Positions 53,400-63,229 of a stretch of DNA of 64,000 nucleotides are shown in pieces; position 1 is the first letter of the stretch; every line of letters begins with the position of its first letter. This DNA is from Zhouia amylolytica. GTDB taxonomy: Bacteria > Bacteroidota > Bacteroidia > Flavobacteriales > Flavobacteriaceae. Location of the stretch: contig NZ_FPAG01000002.1 in NCBI RefSeq assembly GCF_900116365.1, positions 501,555 through 565,554 of the forward strand. Reading direction: 5' to 3'. Below the pieces are notes generated by a model. That model was not told the origin of the DNA. It ran no database searches and saw nothing but the letters and a program-made list of their open reading frames with translations. Made by a program: the position numbers and the translations under genes.

Positions 53400-55496
53400 A
53401 TGAATAAAACTTTACTTTTTATTTGCTTTATCATTTATAACGCGGTTTTTTCTCAGGCTACCTCGAATGCCGGGGTAGATATTCTTAAAGGAAAGGCATC
53501 TATAAAAATAAATTCAGAACAGAAATCCGTTTCCGGTACTGTGGTATATAATTTTCATGTTATGGCTAAAACCGATTCCTTAACGGTAGATGCCCGACAC
53601 ATGAATTTTTCTGAAATTTTGCTACATAATGCGAGGGTGAGATATCGCTATACGGGAGATAAATTAATTATATATAAAAAATTCAGAAGTGGTAAGAATT
53701 ACGACTTGACCATAAGTTTTAATACTACTCCATCTAAAGCTATGTATTTTATCGGTTGGGACGAACCTAATCGGAATAAAGAGTTATGGACCCAGGGACA
53801 GGGTAAATACACGAGTCATTGGTTGCCTAGTTTTGATGATATGAACGAAAAGGTTGAATTCGATTTATCAGTAACTTTTAACAGGGCCTATGTGGTGATT
53901 GCTAACGGAGATTTAAAAAGTGTAAATGTCAGTGGTGAATCTAAGACGTGGAATTATGATATGTCTGCGCCCATGAGTAGTTATTTATTAGCATTGGCGA
54001 TAGGTGACTTTGATAAAAAGGTGATTTATTCTGAGGGGGGAGTTCCGATTGAATTATACTATCGTCCAAAGGATGAAGTAAAACTGGAACCCACATATAA
54101 ATACACCAAACAAATATTTGATTTTTTAGAAAAGGAAATAGGGGTGGCTTATCCCTGGCAGAACTATAAGCAGGTGCCGGTTAGGGATTTTATGTATGCA
54201 GGCATGGAGAACACGACCCTTACTATTTTTTCTGATCGATATGTCGTTGATACAATTGCCTATAACGATGAAAACTATGTGAATGTGAATGCTCATGAGC
54301 TTGCTCATCAATGGTTTGGAGATTTAGTTACTGAAGTTGACGGTGGACATCATTGGTTACATGAAGGGTTTGCAACCTATTATGCTTTGTTAGCGGAAAG
54401 AGAAATATTTGGAGATGATTATTATTTTAATGCATTATACGAATCGGCAAAGCAATTGACAGATTTAAGTAAACAGGGTAAGGGAGAGGGTCTATTGGAT
54501 CCAGAAGCCAGCAGTTTAACGTTTTATCAAAAAGGCGCCTGGGCGCTTCACGTTTTAAGATCGCAGATCGGATCTCATGCTTTTAGGGAGGGGATAAAGA
54601 ACTATTTGAACCGTTACGCTTATAAAAATGTTACGGTTGATGATTTTTTACGGGAAATGGAGGCTTCCAGTGGTAAAGATCTAAATGAATTTAAGCAAAC
54701 ATGGTTGATGAATAAGGAGTTTCCGAAGTCTGAGGCCTTTAACCATTTGAAAAGGAATAAATCATTACGGGATTTAATTCGTTTAAAGGATAGAAGGGAT
54801 ACTTGGCTATCTGAAAAGGAACGTTATAACTTACTGGATTCTATTTTAGAAGGTAATTATTACTATACGTTAAAGCAAGAAGCTGTTGTGCAGTTAAAAA
54901 AACTACCACTTTCTGTGGCTATGCCTCTTTATAAGAAAGCGTTTAAATTAAAAGACCTGAAGGTGAGACAGGTGTTGTCAATGACTTTGGATAGTATTCC
55001 TCCCGATCTCCAATCTGATTATGAAAGTTTACTTTCTGATCAAAGTTATACTACCATGGAAAATGCTTTATTCAATCTCTGGAGAAATTTTCCGAGTCGA
55101 ACCTCCATTTACCTGGATAAAACAGACGGTATTCATGGTTTTAATAATAAGAATATTAGGATGTTATGGTTAACACTGGCAATTCTAACGGAGGATTACA
55201 ATACTGTAGAAAAGTCGTCTTATTTTGACGAATTATCCGGTTATACTTCATCCAGGTTCAATTTTGAAGTAAGGCAAAACGCATTTATAATGCTGAATGA
55301 GTTGCAGGCCTTTACGGATCAGAATTTAAAGGATTTGGTTAATGCCTGTTTACATCATTCGTGGCAATTTGCTAAATTCTCAAAATCACTTTTAACCGAT
55401 TTATTAAATGATTTAACATATAAAATTAGATTTGAATCTATTATTTCCGAACTTAATACTAAAGAACAAACCTTTTTAAAAAGCAAGTTACAATGA
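53400..55496 (+). CDS. Exported M1-family zinc metallopeptidase (aminopeptidase N-like)
   Basis: The 698-residue protein has a signal peptide (MNKTLLFICFIIYNAVFSQA). It shows the substrate-recognition motif YAGMENTT (about 267-274), the zinc-binding HELAH at 299-303 with a third ligand E322, and the downstream catalytic Tyr region. The N-terminal beta domain (about 25-205) and C-terminal helical repeats (about 450-690) are as in the family. It probably trims peptides in the periplasm. Its TGA stop overlaps the first patatin ATG by four bases (ATGA), so it is translationally coupled to the lipases that follow. Confidence 0.9.
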   Translation: MNKTLLFICFIIYNAVFSQATSNAGVDILKGKASIKINSEQKSVSGTVVYNFHVMAKTDSLTVDARHMNFSEILLHNARVRYRYTGDKLIIYKKFRSGKNYDLTISFNTTPSKAMYFIGWDEPNRNKELWTQGQGKYTSHWLPSFDDMNEKVEFDLSVTFNRAYVVIANGDLKSVNVSGESKTWNYDMSAPMSSYLLALAIGDFDKKVIYSEGGVPIELYYRPKDEVKLEPTYKYTKQIFDFLEKEIGVAYPWQNYKQVPVRDFMYAGMENTTLTIFSDRYVVDTIAYNDENYVNVNAHELAHQWFGDLVTEVDGGHHWLHEGFATYYALLAEREIFGDDYYFNALYESAKQLTDLSKQGKGEGLLDPEASSLTFYQKGAWALHVLRSQIGSHAFREGIKNYLNRYAYKNVTVDDFLREMEASSGKDLNEFKQTWLMNKEFPKSEAFNHLKRNKSLRDLIRLKDRRDTWLSEKERYNLLDSILEGNYYYTLKQEAVVQLKKLPLSVAMPLYKKAFKLKDLKVRQVLSMTLDSIPPDLQSDYESLLSDQSYTTMENALFNLWRNFPSRTSIYLDKTDGIHGFNNKNIRMLWLTLAILTEDYNTVEKSSYFDELSGYTSSRFNFEVRQNAFIMLNELQAFTDQNLKDLVNACLHHSWQFAKFSKSLLTDLLNDLTYKIRFESIISELNTKEQTFLKSKLQ

Positions 55497-56389
55497 GAGC
55501 GCTGGTAATTTCGGGTGGTGGCAGTAAGGGGGCCTTCGCCGGCGGAGTGGCTCAGTATTTAATAGAGGAATTACAGAATGATTATAAATTGGTAATAGGA
55601 ACTTCAACCGGAAGTTTACTCGCTAATCACTTAGCATTAAATAAGGTTGAGAAGATTAAAAAGGTTTACACCTCGGTAACCAATGATGATATTTTTAATA
55701 AATATCCTTTTACCATTAAAAATAAGTATGGAATACAAAGTGTAGGGATTAATCACGTTAATGTCCTTCGAAATTTTTTAAGAGGTAGCAAAACATTTGG
55801 AGAGAGTTATAATTTGCTAAATTTAATACGTAACACATTAACTAAAGAGGAATTTTTAGCCTTAAAACATTCTGGTAAAGAAGTAGTTGTTACTGTTTCA
55901 AATTTATCGATGAATGAGGTTGAGTATAAATCGATTTTAGATTATGATTATGAAGAATACTGTGAATGGGTATGGATATCTGCAAATTACACTCCTTTCA
56001 TGAGCCTGGTAAGAAAGAATGGCTGTGAGTACGCCGATGGAGGTATTGGAAGTATGGTTCCAATAGAGGAGGCGATTAAACGAGGTGCTACTGAAGTTGA
56101 TGCAATTATATTACAAACGGAGGTTACACATTTAAACCGGATGCCGTCAAAAAATGCTTTTTCATTACTGACGAATATGTTTGCTTTTATGTTAGATCGA
56201 ATAGAGAATCAGAATATAAAAATTGGGAAATTTGTGGCAAGTAATCATAATGTGATCATAAATTTTTATTACACTCCAGTGGTTTTAACCACAAATTCAT
56301 TAATTTTTGACGAAGAAAAAATGACTAAGTGGTGGCAAAGGGGGTTTGAATTTGCACAATTTAAGAATCAACAGACATCAGAGATATAA
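55493..56389 (+). CDS. Patatin-like phospholipase, first tandem copy
   Basis: The 298-residue protein starts with the oxyanion motif SGGGSKGAFAGGV (about 7-19) and has the nucleophile elbow GTSTG with Ser38 and the catalytic Asp182 in ADGG. These make a Ser-Asp dyad typical of patatin lipases, which hydrolyse acyl esters of phospholipids. No signal peptide is seen, so it is cytosolic or peripheral, although it is coupled to an exported peptidase gene. It is followed 15 bases on by a clearly related copy with the same motif positions, so the pair arose by duplication. Confidence 0.88.
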   Translation: MRALVISGGGSKGAFAGGVAQYLIEELQNDYKLVIGTSTGSLLANHLALNKVEKIKKVYTSVTNDDIFNKYPFTIKNKYGIQSVGINHVNVLRNFLRGSKTFGESYNLLNLIRNTLTKEEFLALKHSGKEVVVTVSNLSMNEVEYKSILDYDYEEYCEWVWISANYTPFMSLVRKNGCEYADGGIGSMVPIEEAIKRGATEVDAIILQTEVTHLNRMPSKNAFSLLTNMFAFMLDRIENQNIKIGKFVASNHNVIINFYYTPVVLTTNSLIFDEEKMTKWWQRGFEFAQFKNQQTSEI

Positions 56390-56404
56390 TTAAACAAGTT
56401 AAGA

Positions 56405-57328
56405 ATGAAGGCATTGGTAATTAGTGGAGGAGGTAGTAAAGGTGCATTTGCTGGTGGAGTGGCACAATATTTAATGGAAGTCGAGCAAAAAGATTACGAT
56501 CTTTATGTTGGAACTTCTACCGGTAGTTTAATAATACCGCATTTAGCGAGTCGAAATATTGAAAAGCTATACGATATTTATACAACAGTTACGCAACGTA
56601 AAATATTTAGTAATAATCCCTTTGTTGTCAGGAAGAAGGATGGAAAGGAATATGTTGCAATGAATCATATAAATGTAATTTGGCAGCTTATTAAAGGGAA
56701 GCGGACCTTTGGAGAGAGTAAAAGTCTAAGGAAAAATATAAGGAGAAATTTAACTCCGGAAGAATTCAATATTCTAAAGGATAGTAATAAAGATGTTGTA
56801 GTGACTGTAAGTAACCTTTCCAAAAACAGGGTAGAATACAAATCTATCAACGATTTTGATTACGATGATTTTTGTGACTGGATCTGGATGTCATGTAATT
56901 ATATTCCATTTATGACGCTGGCAAAAAAGGACGGATGCGAATATGCTGATGGGGGGTTTGGAAGTGTGGTTCCGATAAGAGAAGCTATTAAGCGTGGTGC
57001 TACTGAAGTTGATGCTATTATTTTAGAAACCGAGAACATGGAGTTCAATAAAGTTTTGGGAAAGAACCCATTTTCACTTATGGTTAATTTATACACCTTT
57101 GTACTGGATCAGCTAGAGTATCACGATATTGTAGAAGGGAAGTTAGCCGCTATGAATAAGAATGTTAAACTGAGAACTTTTTATACCCCTAAACGGTTAA
57201 CTGAGAACTCATTATATTTTAATAAAGAATTGATGAAGGAATGGTGGAAAGAGGGTTATGGTTATGCAAAAGAACGGCTGGAAGCAGAGCGAAAGCAAAG
57301 TGTCAAAAACATTAATTTAGCAGGATAA
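56405..57328 (+). CDS. Patatin-like phospholipase, second tandem copy
   Basis: The 307-residue paralogue has SGGGSKGAFAGGV, GTSTG and the Asp in ADGGFGS, all at the same places as in the upstream copy. Long blocks match closely, such as IKRGATEVDAIIL and the VVTVSNLS segment, while termini differ. It ends in a charged tail (ERLEAERKQSVKNINLAG). Two intact active sites suggest the copies are both functional, perhaps with different lipid preferences or as a heterodimer. It ends at a terminator, so the peptidase and the two lipases form one operon. Confidence 0.88.
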   Translation: MKALVISGGGSKGAFAGGVAQYLMEVEQKDYDLYVGTSTGSLIIPHLASRNIEKLYDIYTTVTQRKIFSNNPFVVRKKDGKEYVAMNHINVIWQLIKGKRTFGESKSLRKNIRRNLTPEEFNILKDSNKDVVVTVSNLSKNRVEYKSINDFDYDDFCDWIWMSCNYIPFMTLAKKDGCEYADGGFGSVVPIREAIKRGATEVDAIILETENMEFNKVLGKNPFSLMVNLYTFVLDQLEYHDIVEGKLAAMNKNVKLRTFYTPKRLTENSLYFNKELMKEWWKEGYGYAKERLEAERKQSVKNINLAG

Positions 57329-57340
57329 AATAAAGAATTA

Positions 57341-57371
57341 AAAAAGCCGCTGTAAGCGGCTTTTAATTTTT
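57341..57371. terminator. Terminator after the tandem patatin genes
   Basis: AAAAGCCGCT pairs with AGCGGCTTTT over GTA, followed by a T-rich stretch, between convergent genes. Confidence 0.85.
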
Positions 57372-57387
57372 CTTGATCGACGTGGGA

Positions 57388-57900
57388 TTACCACATCGAG
57401 TCAACTTCTTTTTTTATAAATGCTAAGGCTGCACTTGATGGTGGTTGTTTTTCTAAAAGTTCATTGAGCACTGTCTCTCTTAATTTATTAGCGGTTTCGG
57501 CCTGCATTCCTGCTTTACGAATAAGCTGGATAGTTGCATTTTTAGCAGTTTTTACGATGTTCCAGCATTCGTCACTCATGTATATTTGCTGAGCAATATT
57601 GTGATCGAATTCGCTTTCGATAGATCGTATTAATAATCGTTCATAATCATTTTTATCAGCTGATTCAGGAACGGTTCTGGTAAGTAGCTTTGCAGGACTA
57701 ATTCTTTCTAGAAATAAAGCCATTCTCTCATAAGCCTGAAGTCGTATCGGCATTGCATTCTTTTGGGCATCTTTTTGGATTAAAAACCTTCTTCTTCCTT
57801 CCTCATTTTTTGTGTGAAGGTTAAAGAAGTAGTAGGCTATAACTCCAGTTATTATTGTTGGTACCGTAAAGGCAATTACATAGAAGAGAATGTTTTCCAT
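57388..57900 (-). CDS. Conserved single-span membrane protein
   Basis: The 170-residue protein has one N-terminal span (ENILFYVIAFTVPTIITGVIAYYFF, about 2-26) and a charged cytosolic region, largely helical. That region has PIRLQAYERMALFLERISPAKLL and a helix-rich C-terminus. I recall similar proteins in many flavobacteria, where no function has been assigned. It has no catalytic motif I recognise. It converges on the patatin operon and follows the OmpA-like gene by 76 bases, so cotranscription with that gene is possible. Confidence 0.75.
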   Translation of the reverse strand: MENILFYVIAFTVPTIITGVIAYYFFNLHTKNEEGRRRFLIQKDAQKNAMPIRLQAYERMALFLERISPAKLLTRTVPESADKNDYERLLIRSIESEFDHNIAQQIYMSDECWNIVKTAKNATIQLIRKAGMQAETANKLRETVLNELLEKQPPSSAALAFIKKEVDSMW

Positions 57901-57976
57901 TTTTTTATAGTTTATTTAAAACTAAAGTAAATAAAATTATTGGTTTCAGCGGTTCATCCAATTAGAGGTATGCCTC

Positions 57977-58744
57977 TTAATTCCCATTTTTAATATTGTC
58001 TCTTACCCAAAGGTAAAAATTGTCGAATGACGGATGAATACGGATAATGGTTAAATCTTTCTCTCCTGCAACGGCTGAAGTTTTTATTTCATTAGCTGGA
58101 GTTTCGAAATCATTTTGAAAAACCTCTCCTATAGCAGCAGCTCTAGAGCCACTAATAGCCCAGTCATTACTATTATTTTCTGCCGAAACCATAAAGCCCT
58201 GGTGTTTTTTGGCTGCGGTTGCGATTTTTCCTAAAAATTCTTTAGCAGACGCTTCTATTGTACTGCTTCCCGTTTTAGAGCCGAAAATAGAAGAGTTATT
58301 TGATAAAATCGTAATGGCACCATTTTGAACACCAACCTGCGCATTTTCCCCTAATGATTTTTTTAGGTCAGTAAGAATAATCAGAGCGATGGAGTCATTG
58401 GCGCTGAAAGCATCACGTAAGCCCTTTAACTGTGCCTCTTTATTTTCAAGTGCTTTTAAAGTTTTATTCATGCTATTTGACTGTTGAGTCGAAGCTGAAA
58501 GAAACTTGTTCATGTTATTAAGCAGTTCTTTATTACTTTCAGAAAGTTGTGTCACCTGAGTATCGAGACTATTCACCTTTCTTTCCGCACTTCCAAGATC
58601 TCTTTGCGTTTTTGTGAGTAGGGTGGTTGTGGAGTCTAGTTGTGAACTTAAGGATTCCACCTGATCTTTTAATTCTCTTCTGCTTTGTGCGAATACACCT
58701 GTAGTTAATAAAAGTAATGTTAAAGTAGGTAAAAGGTACTTCAT
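57977..58744 (-). CDS. Exported coiled-coil protein with OmpA-like C-terminal domain
   Basis: The 255-residue protein has a signal peptide (MKYLLPTLTLLLLTTGVFAQ). A coiled coil of about 75 residues follows (LKDQVESLSSQLDSTTTLLTKTQRDLGSAERKV), then a C-terminal region (about 115-250) of OmpA/MotB type. That region has ISGSRAAAIGEVFQ at the place of the family's LSxxRAxAV motif. The canonical peptidoglycan-binding Asp and Arg pair is only partly visible, so binding to the cell wall is uncertain. It is likely periplasmic. Two inverted repeats lie upstream (58809-58849). Confidence 0.72.
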   Translation of the reverse strand: MKYLLPTLTLLLLTTGVFAQSRRELKDQVESLSSQLDSTTTLLTKTQRDLGSAERKVNSLDTQVTQLSESNKELLNNMNKFLSASTQQSNSMNKTLKALENKEAQLKGLRDAFSANDSIALIILTDLKKSLGENAQVGVQNGAITILSNNSSIFGSKTGSSTIEASAKEFLGKIATAAKKHQGFMVSAENNSNDWAISGSRAAAIGEVFQNDFETPANEIKTSAVAGEKDLTIIRIHPSFDNFYLWVRDNIKNGN

Positions 58745-58808
58745 TAGTAAAGGTATTAAGTTTTAATTATTTTAAAATCGACGCAATTTATTAATTTTTA
58801 AAAAGTAA

Positions 58809-58849
58809 TTCACCATAGATAATTGGTGAAATTAGCGCAATAGCGTTAA
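58809..58849. promoter_or_regulatory. Two adjacent inverted repeats upstream of the OmpA-like gene
   Basis: TTCACCA/TGGTGAA (58809-58830, perfect 7-base arms) is followed by TTAGCGC/GCGTTAA (58832-58849, one mismatch). They may be operators or transcription-ending stems after the FMN protein gene. No T tract follows on the minus strand. Confidence 0.4.
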
Positions 58850-58907
58850 ATTTATAACATTGGTAATGTGTTTACATGTATAACAGGTGTTTCCTGTAAA
58901 ATCATTT

Positions 58908-60470
58908 TCAATCATTTGACCCACCTAAATACGGGCATTCTTTTAATTCTTGCATGCCGTTAAACGGCACCTTATGTTTATTATAATTATGGGCAGCTGC
59001 TAAGGTTTGTGTCATATTTTTATCGCCTAAACTAACATCTACATCATCCATGGTAAACTGGCAGGGATGTTCATAGCCACATGCATGGGTGATTTCGAGT
59101 AATTCTTTTTTAAAAGTCTTAAAATAGGAAAACAAGCGATCACTTTTAAGGGGGACATCAATACCATTTTGTAGCCATTTTTTCTGAGTTGCAACTCCTG
59201 CCGGGCAGCGATTGGTATGACAAATTTGTGCTTGTATACAGCCAATACTCATCATTGCTTCCCGAGCCACATTGATACAATCGGCTCCCATAGAGAATGC
59301 CATTGCAGCTCTGGCAGGAAAGCCTAATTTACCACTGGCAATAAAAACGATGTGATCTGTAATGTCTTGATTTTTAAATATTCGATATACATCGCTAAAG
59401 CCATAAACCCATGGCAGTGATACATGATCAGCGAAACTAGGAGGAGCAGCACCGGTTCCTCCTTCACCACCGTCGACAGTAATAAAATCAGGGCCTTTAT
59501 TAGTTTCCTTCATTATTTTGGCTAGTTCTTTCCATTCGTCTAATTTACCAATGGCTGCTTTAATTCCTACTGGCAGGCCAGTTTCATTGGCAACATTTTC
59601 AATGAAATCTACCATTTCACTTACCGTGTTAAATACAGCATGATTTGGTGGGGAAAGCACATCTTGTCCGATTGGGACATGCCTGATTTCTGCAATTTCT
59701 TTAGAGATCTTCTTGCCTGGTAATACGCCACCTTTACCAGGTTTAGCACCTTGAGAAAGTTTAATTTCAATAGCTTTAATACACGGATTTTCTTTGACAA
59801 GGTTTTTTAATTTCTCCATGGAAAAATTTCCTTCCTCATCTCTTACACCAAAATATCCTGTTCCGATATGAAAAATCACATCGGCGCCATTTTTATGGTA
59901 AGGAGAAAGGCCACCTTCCCCGGTATTGTGATAAGCACCTGCTTTTTTGGCTCCGACATTCATTGATTCCACAGCTTTTGCTGATAATGATCCAAAGCTC
60001 ATGGCAGAAATATTAATAACGGATTTTGGACGATAGGGCTTTTTTCTTTTATGATAAGCTCCCATTACTTTAGCACATGGTATAAATGCATAATCGGTTT
60101 TATTGGGATGTCCGTCAGGAAGTTTAAAAGGAATCATAGCATTATTTATAAAGATATATTGCTGTGCATATATATCTCTGTCTGTCCCAAAACCCTCATA
60201 ATTATTTTCTCTCTTTGCGGAGGCATAAATCCAACCACGTTCAATTCTGTTGAATGGTAATTCTTCGCGGTTATTCGCCACTAAGTATTGTCTTAACTCA
60301 GGGCCTATACTTTCCAACATATACCTGATGTGACCAACAATGGGGAAATTGTGACTGATGGTGTGAGCTCGTTGAATAAAAATGTCTCTGATGGCAATTA
60401 TTAGTAAAATGAATAAGGCCCATCCCCACCAGGGAATGTTAGCCAGAACCTGCATAAAATTGTTTACCAT
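58908..60470 (-). CDS. FMN-binding glutamate synthase family protein, membrane-anchored
   Basis: The 520-residue protein has an N-terminal span (IPWWGWALFILLIIAIRDIFI, about 13-33) and a glutamate synthase central/FMN domain. That domain shows VINISAMSFGSLSAKAVESMN, GGLSPYHKNGADVIFHIGTGYFG, the FMN-site DFITVDGGEGGTGAAPP, and a cluster of Cys (MMSIGCIQAQICHTNRCPAG) that matches the Fe-S cluster of GltB. There is no amidotransferase domain, so it is not a complete glutamate synthase. Its reaction is unsettled. It belongs to the GltB2-like stand-alone proteins found in many bacteria. It appears monocistronic. Confidence 0.88.
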   Translation of the reverse strand: MVNNFMQVLANIPWWGWALFILLIIAIRDIFIQRAHTISHNFPIVGHIRYMLESIGPELRQYLVANNREELPFNRIERGWIYASAKRENNYEGFGTDRDIYAQQYIFINNAMIPFKLPDGHPNKTDYAFIPCAKVMGAYHKRKKPYRPKSVINISAMSFGSLSAKAVESMNVGAKKAGAYHNTGEGGLSPYHKNGADVIFHIGTGYFGVRDEEGNFSMEKLKNLVKENPCIKAIEIKLSQGAKPGKGGVLPGKKISKEIAEIRHVPIGQDVLSPPNHAVFNTVSEMVDFIENVANETGLPVGIKAAIGKLDEWKELAKIMKETNKGPDFITVDGGEGGTGAAPPSFADHVSLPWVYGFSDVYRIFKNQDITDHIVFIASGKLGFPARAAMAFSMGADCINVAREAMMSIGCIQAQICHTNRCPAGVATQKKWLQNGIDVPLKSDRLFSYFKTFKKELLEITHACGYEHPCQFTMDDVDVSLGDKNMTQTLAAAHNYNKHKVPFNGMQELKECPYLGGSND

Positions 60471-60876
60471 AAATTATTTTTCTTAACAATTGATATCATT
60501 GATTCAAAGAATGATAGTTTTTGCAATCAAAACATTTTCCATCGATTTACCGGGATTCCGATGGGTTTTGATTTTCCTGTATGTAAATCTACGGGCTTTG
60601 TAGTATATAAAGAAATAAATTCTCATAACATCATTGAAAATATTATGTTGGATTTTAGTTTAGGGTAGGGTAAGATTGATTAAGCAGCCCTTTAATGATG
60701 TTCGAGGATTGTATGATTCTGACTTCAATAAATATTCATGGCTGACTTTAAATACTTGTTGGGTAGCTGAAAAAAGTGATCTTAAAAAGATGTTTATAAA
60801 TAATTGTAATGTCCTTTAATAATAGCTTCATTATGGTTAAATTCACGGTTTGATTAATGATATAAGATAAACGACT
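60471..60876. other. 406-base gap between the FMN protein and helicase genes
   Basis: AT-rich DNA between divergent genes. It contains no clear TAnnTTTG promoter. One open frame of 47 codons (60676-60819, TTG start) is present but unsupported. I see no RNA gene. Confidence 0.5.
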
Positions 60877-63207
60877 TTGGAACAGTATATAGCAGAGTTA
60901 AATGAAGCGCAGAAAGCGCCTGTGTTACATAAAGATGGACCCTTAATGGTGATTGCCGGAGCCGGATCTGGTAAGACACGTGTGCTCACTTACCGGATAG
61001 CATATTTAATGGAGCAGGGGGTTGATCCGTTTAATATTCTTTCGTTGACCTTTACGAATAAAGCTGCGAGAGAGATGAAGCATCGAATTGCGCAGATTGT
61101 AGGATCTAGTGAAGCTAAGAATTTATGGATGGGAACCTTCCATTCCATTTTTGCCAAGATTTTAAGGATTGAAAGTGATAAGCTTGGTTATCCAAGTAAT
61201 TTTACGATTTATGATTCTCAGGATTCACAAAGATTGATAGCGGCTATTATTAAGGAGATGGGGCTGGATAAGGATATTTATAAATACAAGCAAATTCAGA
61301 ATCGTATTTCATCTTTTAAAAATAGCCTGATTACTGTTAGGGCCTATTTTAATAATTCCGACTTACAAGAAGCTGATGCCATGGCAAAGAGACCAAGGAT
61401 TGGTGAAATATATGAAGAGTACTGTAACCGATGTTTTAAAAGCGGTGCCATGGACTTTGATGATCTTTTGTTGAAAACCAATGAGTTGCTAACGCGATTT
61501 CCTGAAGTTCTGGCGAAGTATCAGGAGCGATTTAAGTATATATTGGTGGATGAGTACCAGGATACCAACCATTCTCAGTATTTAATCGTAAGGGCTTTGA
61601 GTGATCGTTATCAAAACATTTGTGTTGTTGGTGATGACTCTCAGAGTATCTATGCTTTTAGAGGGGCGAATATCAATAACATTTTTAATTTTCAAAAAGA
61701 TTATGATGGTGTAGAGGTATATCGCTTAGAACAAAACTATCGTTCTTCGAATAATATTGTAAAGGCGGCAAACTCGGTTATAGAGAAAAATAAAAGCAGA
61801 CTGGATAAAACTGTATGGACGGCGAATGATGAGGGGCCGCTTATTAAGGTTCACAGATCAGTAACTGATTCAGAAGAAGGACGCTTTGTTGCCTCTTCTA
61901 TTTTTGAGTCTAAAATGCAGCATCAGATGTTAAATTCGGATTTTGCTGTGCTGTATCGTACCAATTCACAATCAAGAGCTATTGAAGACGCACTTCGTAA
62001 ACGTGATATACCGTATCGAATTTATGGAGGCTTGTCATTTTATCAGCGAAAAGAAATTAAAGACGTACTTGCTTATTTGCGTTTAGTTTTAAATCCTAAA
62101 GATGAAGAAGCTTTAAAGCGTGTCATAAATTATCCTGCAAGGGGTATAGGAGCAACCACGATAGATAAACTTGTTGTTGCTGCGAAACATTATGATCGAT
62201 CTATATATGAGGTGATGCAACATGTCAGGAAAATTGATCTTAATCTTAATAATCCTACCAAACAGCGATTAGAAGACTTTGTAACGATGATACAGAGTTT
62301 TCAGATTATGAATGAAAGTGCTAATGCTTTCGAATTAACTGAGCATGTAATTAAGAAAACCAGCCTTATCCGGGAATTAAAAAAAGATGGTACTCCGGAA
62401 GGTATCACCAGACTCGATAATATAGAGGAATTGTTGAATGGTATTAAGGATTTTGTCGAAGGCCAAAGGGAAATCGATGAAGCCACCGGGAATTTGTCTG
62501 AATTTCTTGAAGATGTTGCTTTAGCAACAGATCTTGATAATGATAACGAAGATGATGATCGTGTTGCATTAATGACCATTCACCTGGCTAAAGGACTTGA
62601 ATTTCCGAATGTATATATTGTAGGAATGGAGGAAGATTTATTTCCTTCGGCATTAAGTTTGAATACCAGAAGTGAATTAGAGGAGGAGCGTCGCCTATTC
62701 TATGTGGCACTCACCAGAGCTGAAAAACAAGCATATCTTACATATACGCAAAGCAGGTATCGCTGGGGGAAACTTATCGATGCAGAGCCAAGTAGATTTA
62801 TAGAGGAAATAGACGATCAGTTTCTTGAATATTTAACACCTCCTGTGAATTCCGGCTACCGATATAAATCGATGATTGACTCTGATATTTTCGGTGAGGT
62901 TGACAAAAGTAAATATCGACAAAAGAAACCCGTATCGGGAACTCCACCTTCCGTTCCAAGGCCCAATGAAGAAAAGCTAAGGAAATTGCGTAAATTGAAA
63001 CCAAATTTAGGGGAACCTTTAAAGAATACTAATACGATTGATCAAAGCTTGTCGGAAGGATGTAAGGTAGAACATACGCGTTTTGGCAGAGGTCAGATTA
63101 TTAAACTAGAAGGTGTTGGCAACGACAAAAAGGCTGAGATTAAATTTGATAATGGTAGTGTTAAAAAGTTGCTTTTAAGATTTGCCAAACTCAAAGTGTT
63201 AGATTGA
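60877..63207 (+). CDS. pcrA: UvrD/PcrA-type superfamily 1 DNA helicase
   Basis: The 776-residue protein has all SF1A motifs: Q motif LNEAQKAPV, Walker A AGAGSGKT (27-34), LSLTFTNKAAREMK, YILVDEYQDTNHSQY, VVGDDSQSIYAFRGA and YRLEQNYRSSNNI. Late motifs are VALMTIHLAKGLEFPNVYIVG and RRLFYVALTRAEK. A C-terminal Tudor-like segment (VEHTRFGRGQIIKLEG...AEIKFDNGSVKKLL) is the RNA polymerase-binding region seen in PcrA/UvrD. It unwinds DNA in repair and removes stalled polymerase. The start is TTG at 60877, giving MEQYIAELNEAQ, the expected N-terminus. Whether it is UvrD or PcrA is a matter of naming. Confidence 0.94.
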   Translation: MEQYIAELNEAQKAPVLHKDGPLMVIAGAGSGKTRVLTYRIAYLMEQGVDPFNILSLTFTNKAAREMKHRIAQIVGSSEAKNLWMGTFHSIFAKILRIESDKLGYPSNFTIYDSQDSQRLIAAIIKEMGLDKDIYKYKQIQNRISSFKNSLITVRAYFNNSDLQEADAMAKRPRIGEIYEEYCNRCFKSGAMDFDDLLLKTNELLTRFPEVLAKYQERFKYILVDEYQDTNHSQYLIVRALSDRYQNICVVGDDSQSIYAFRGANINNIFNFQKDYDGVEVYRLEQNYRSSNNIVKAANSVIEKNKSRLDKTVWTANDEGPLIKVHRSVTDSEEGRFVASSIFESKMQHQMLNSDFAVLYRTNSQSRAIEDALRKRDIPYRIYGGLSFYQRKEIKDVLAYLRLVLNPKDEEALKRVINYPARGIGATTIDKLVVAAKHYDRSIYEVMQHVRKIDLNLNNPTKQRLEDFVTMIQSFQIMNESANAFELTEHVIKKTSLIRELKKDGTPEGITRLDNIEELLNGIKDFVEGQREIDEATGNLSEFLEDVALATDLDNDNEDDDRVALMTIHLAKGLEFPNVYIVGMEEDLFPSALSLNTRSELEEERRLFYVALTRAEKQAYLTYTQSRYRWGKLIDAEPSRFIEEIDDQFLEYLTPPVNSGYRYKSMIDSDIFGEVDKSKYRQKKPVSGTPPSVPRPNEEKLRKLRKLKPNLGEPLKNTNTIDQSLSEGCKVEHTRFGRGQIIKLEGVGNDKKAEIKFDNGSVKKLLLRFAKLKVLD

Positions 63208-63229
63208 TTTTGTATATTAATATAGTTAA

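Noticed and set aside
60676..60819. Open frame of 47 codons with TTG start between the FMN protein and helicase genes
   Set aside because: Short, non-ATG start, no promoter box and no recognised similarity. It is compatible with chance in this gap.
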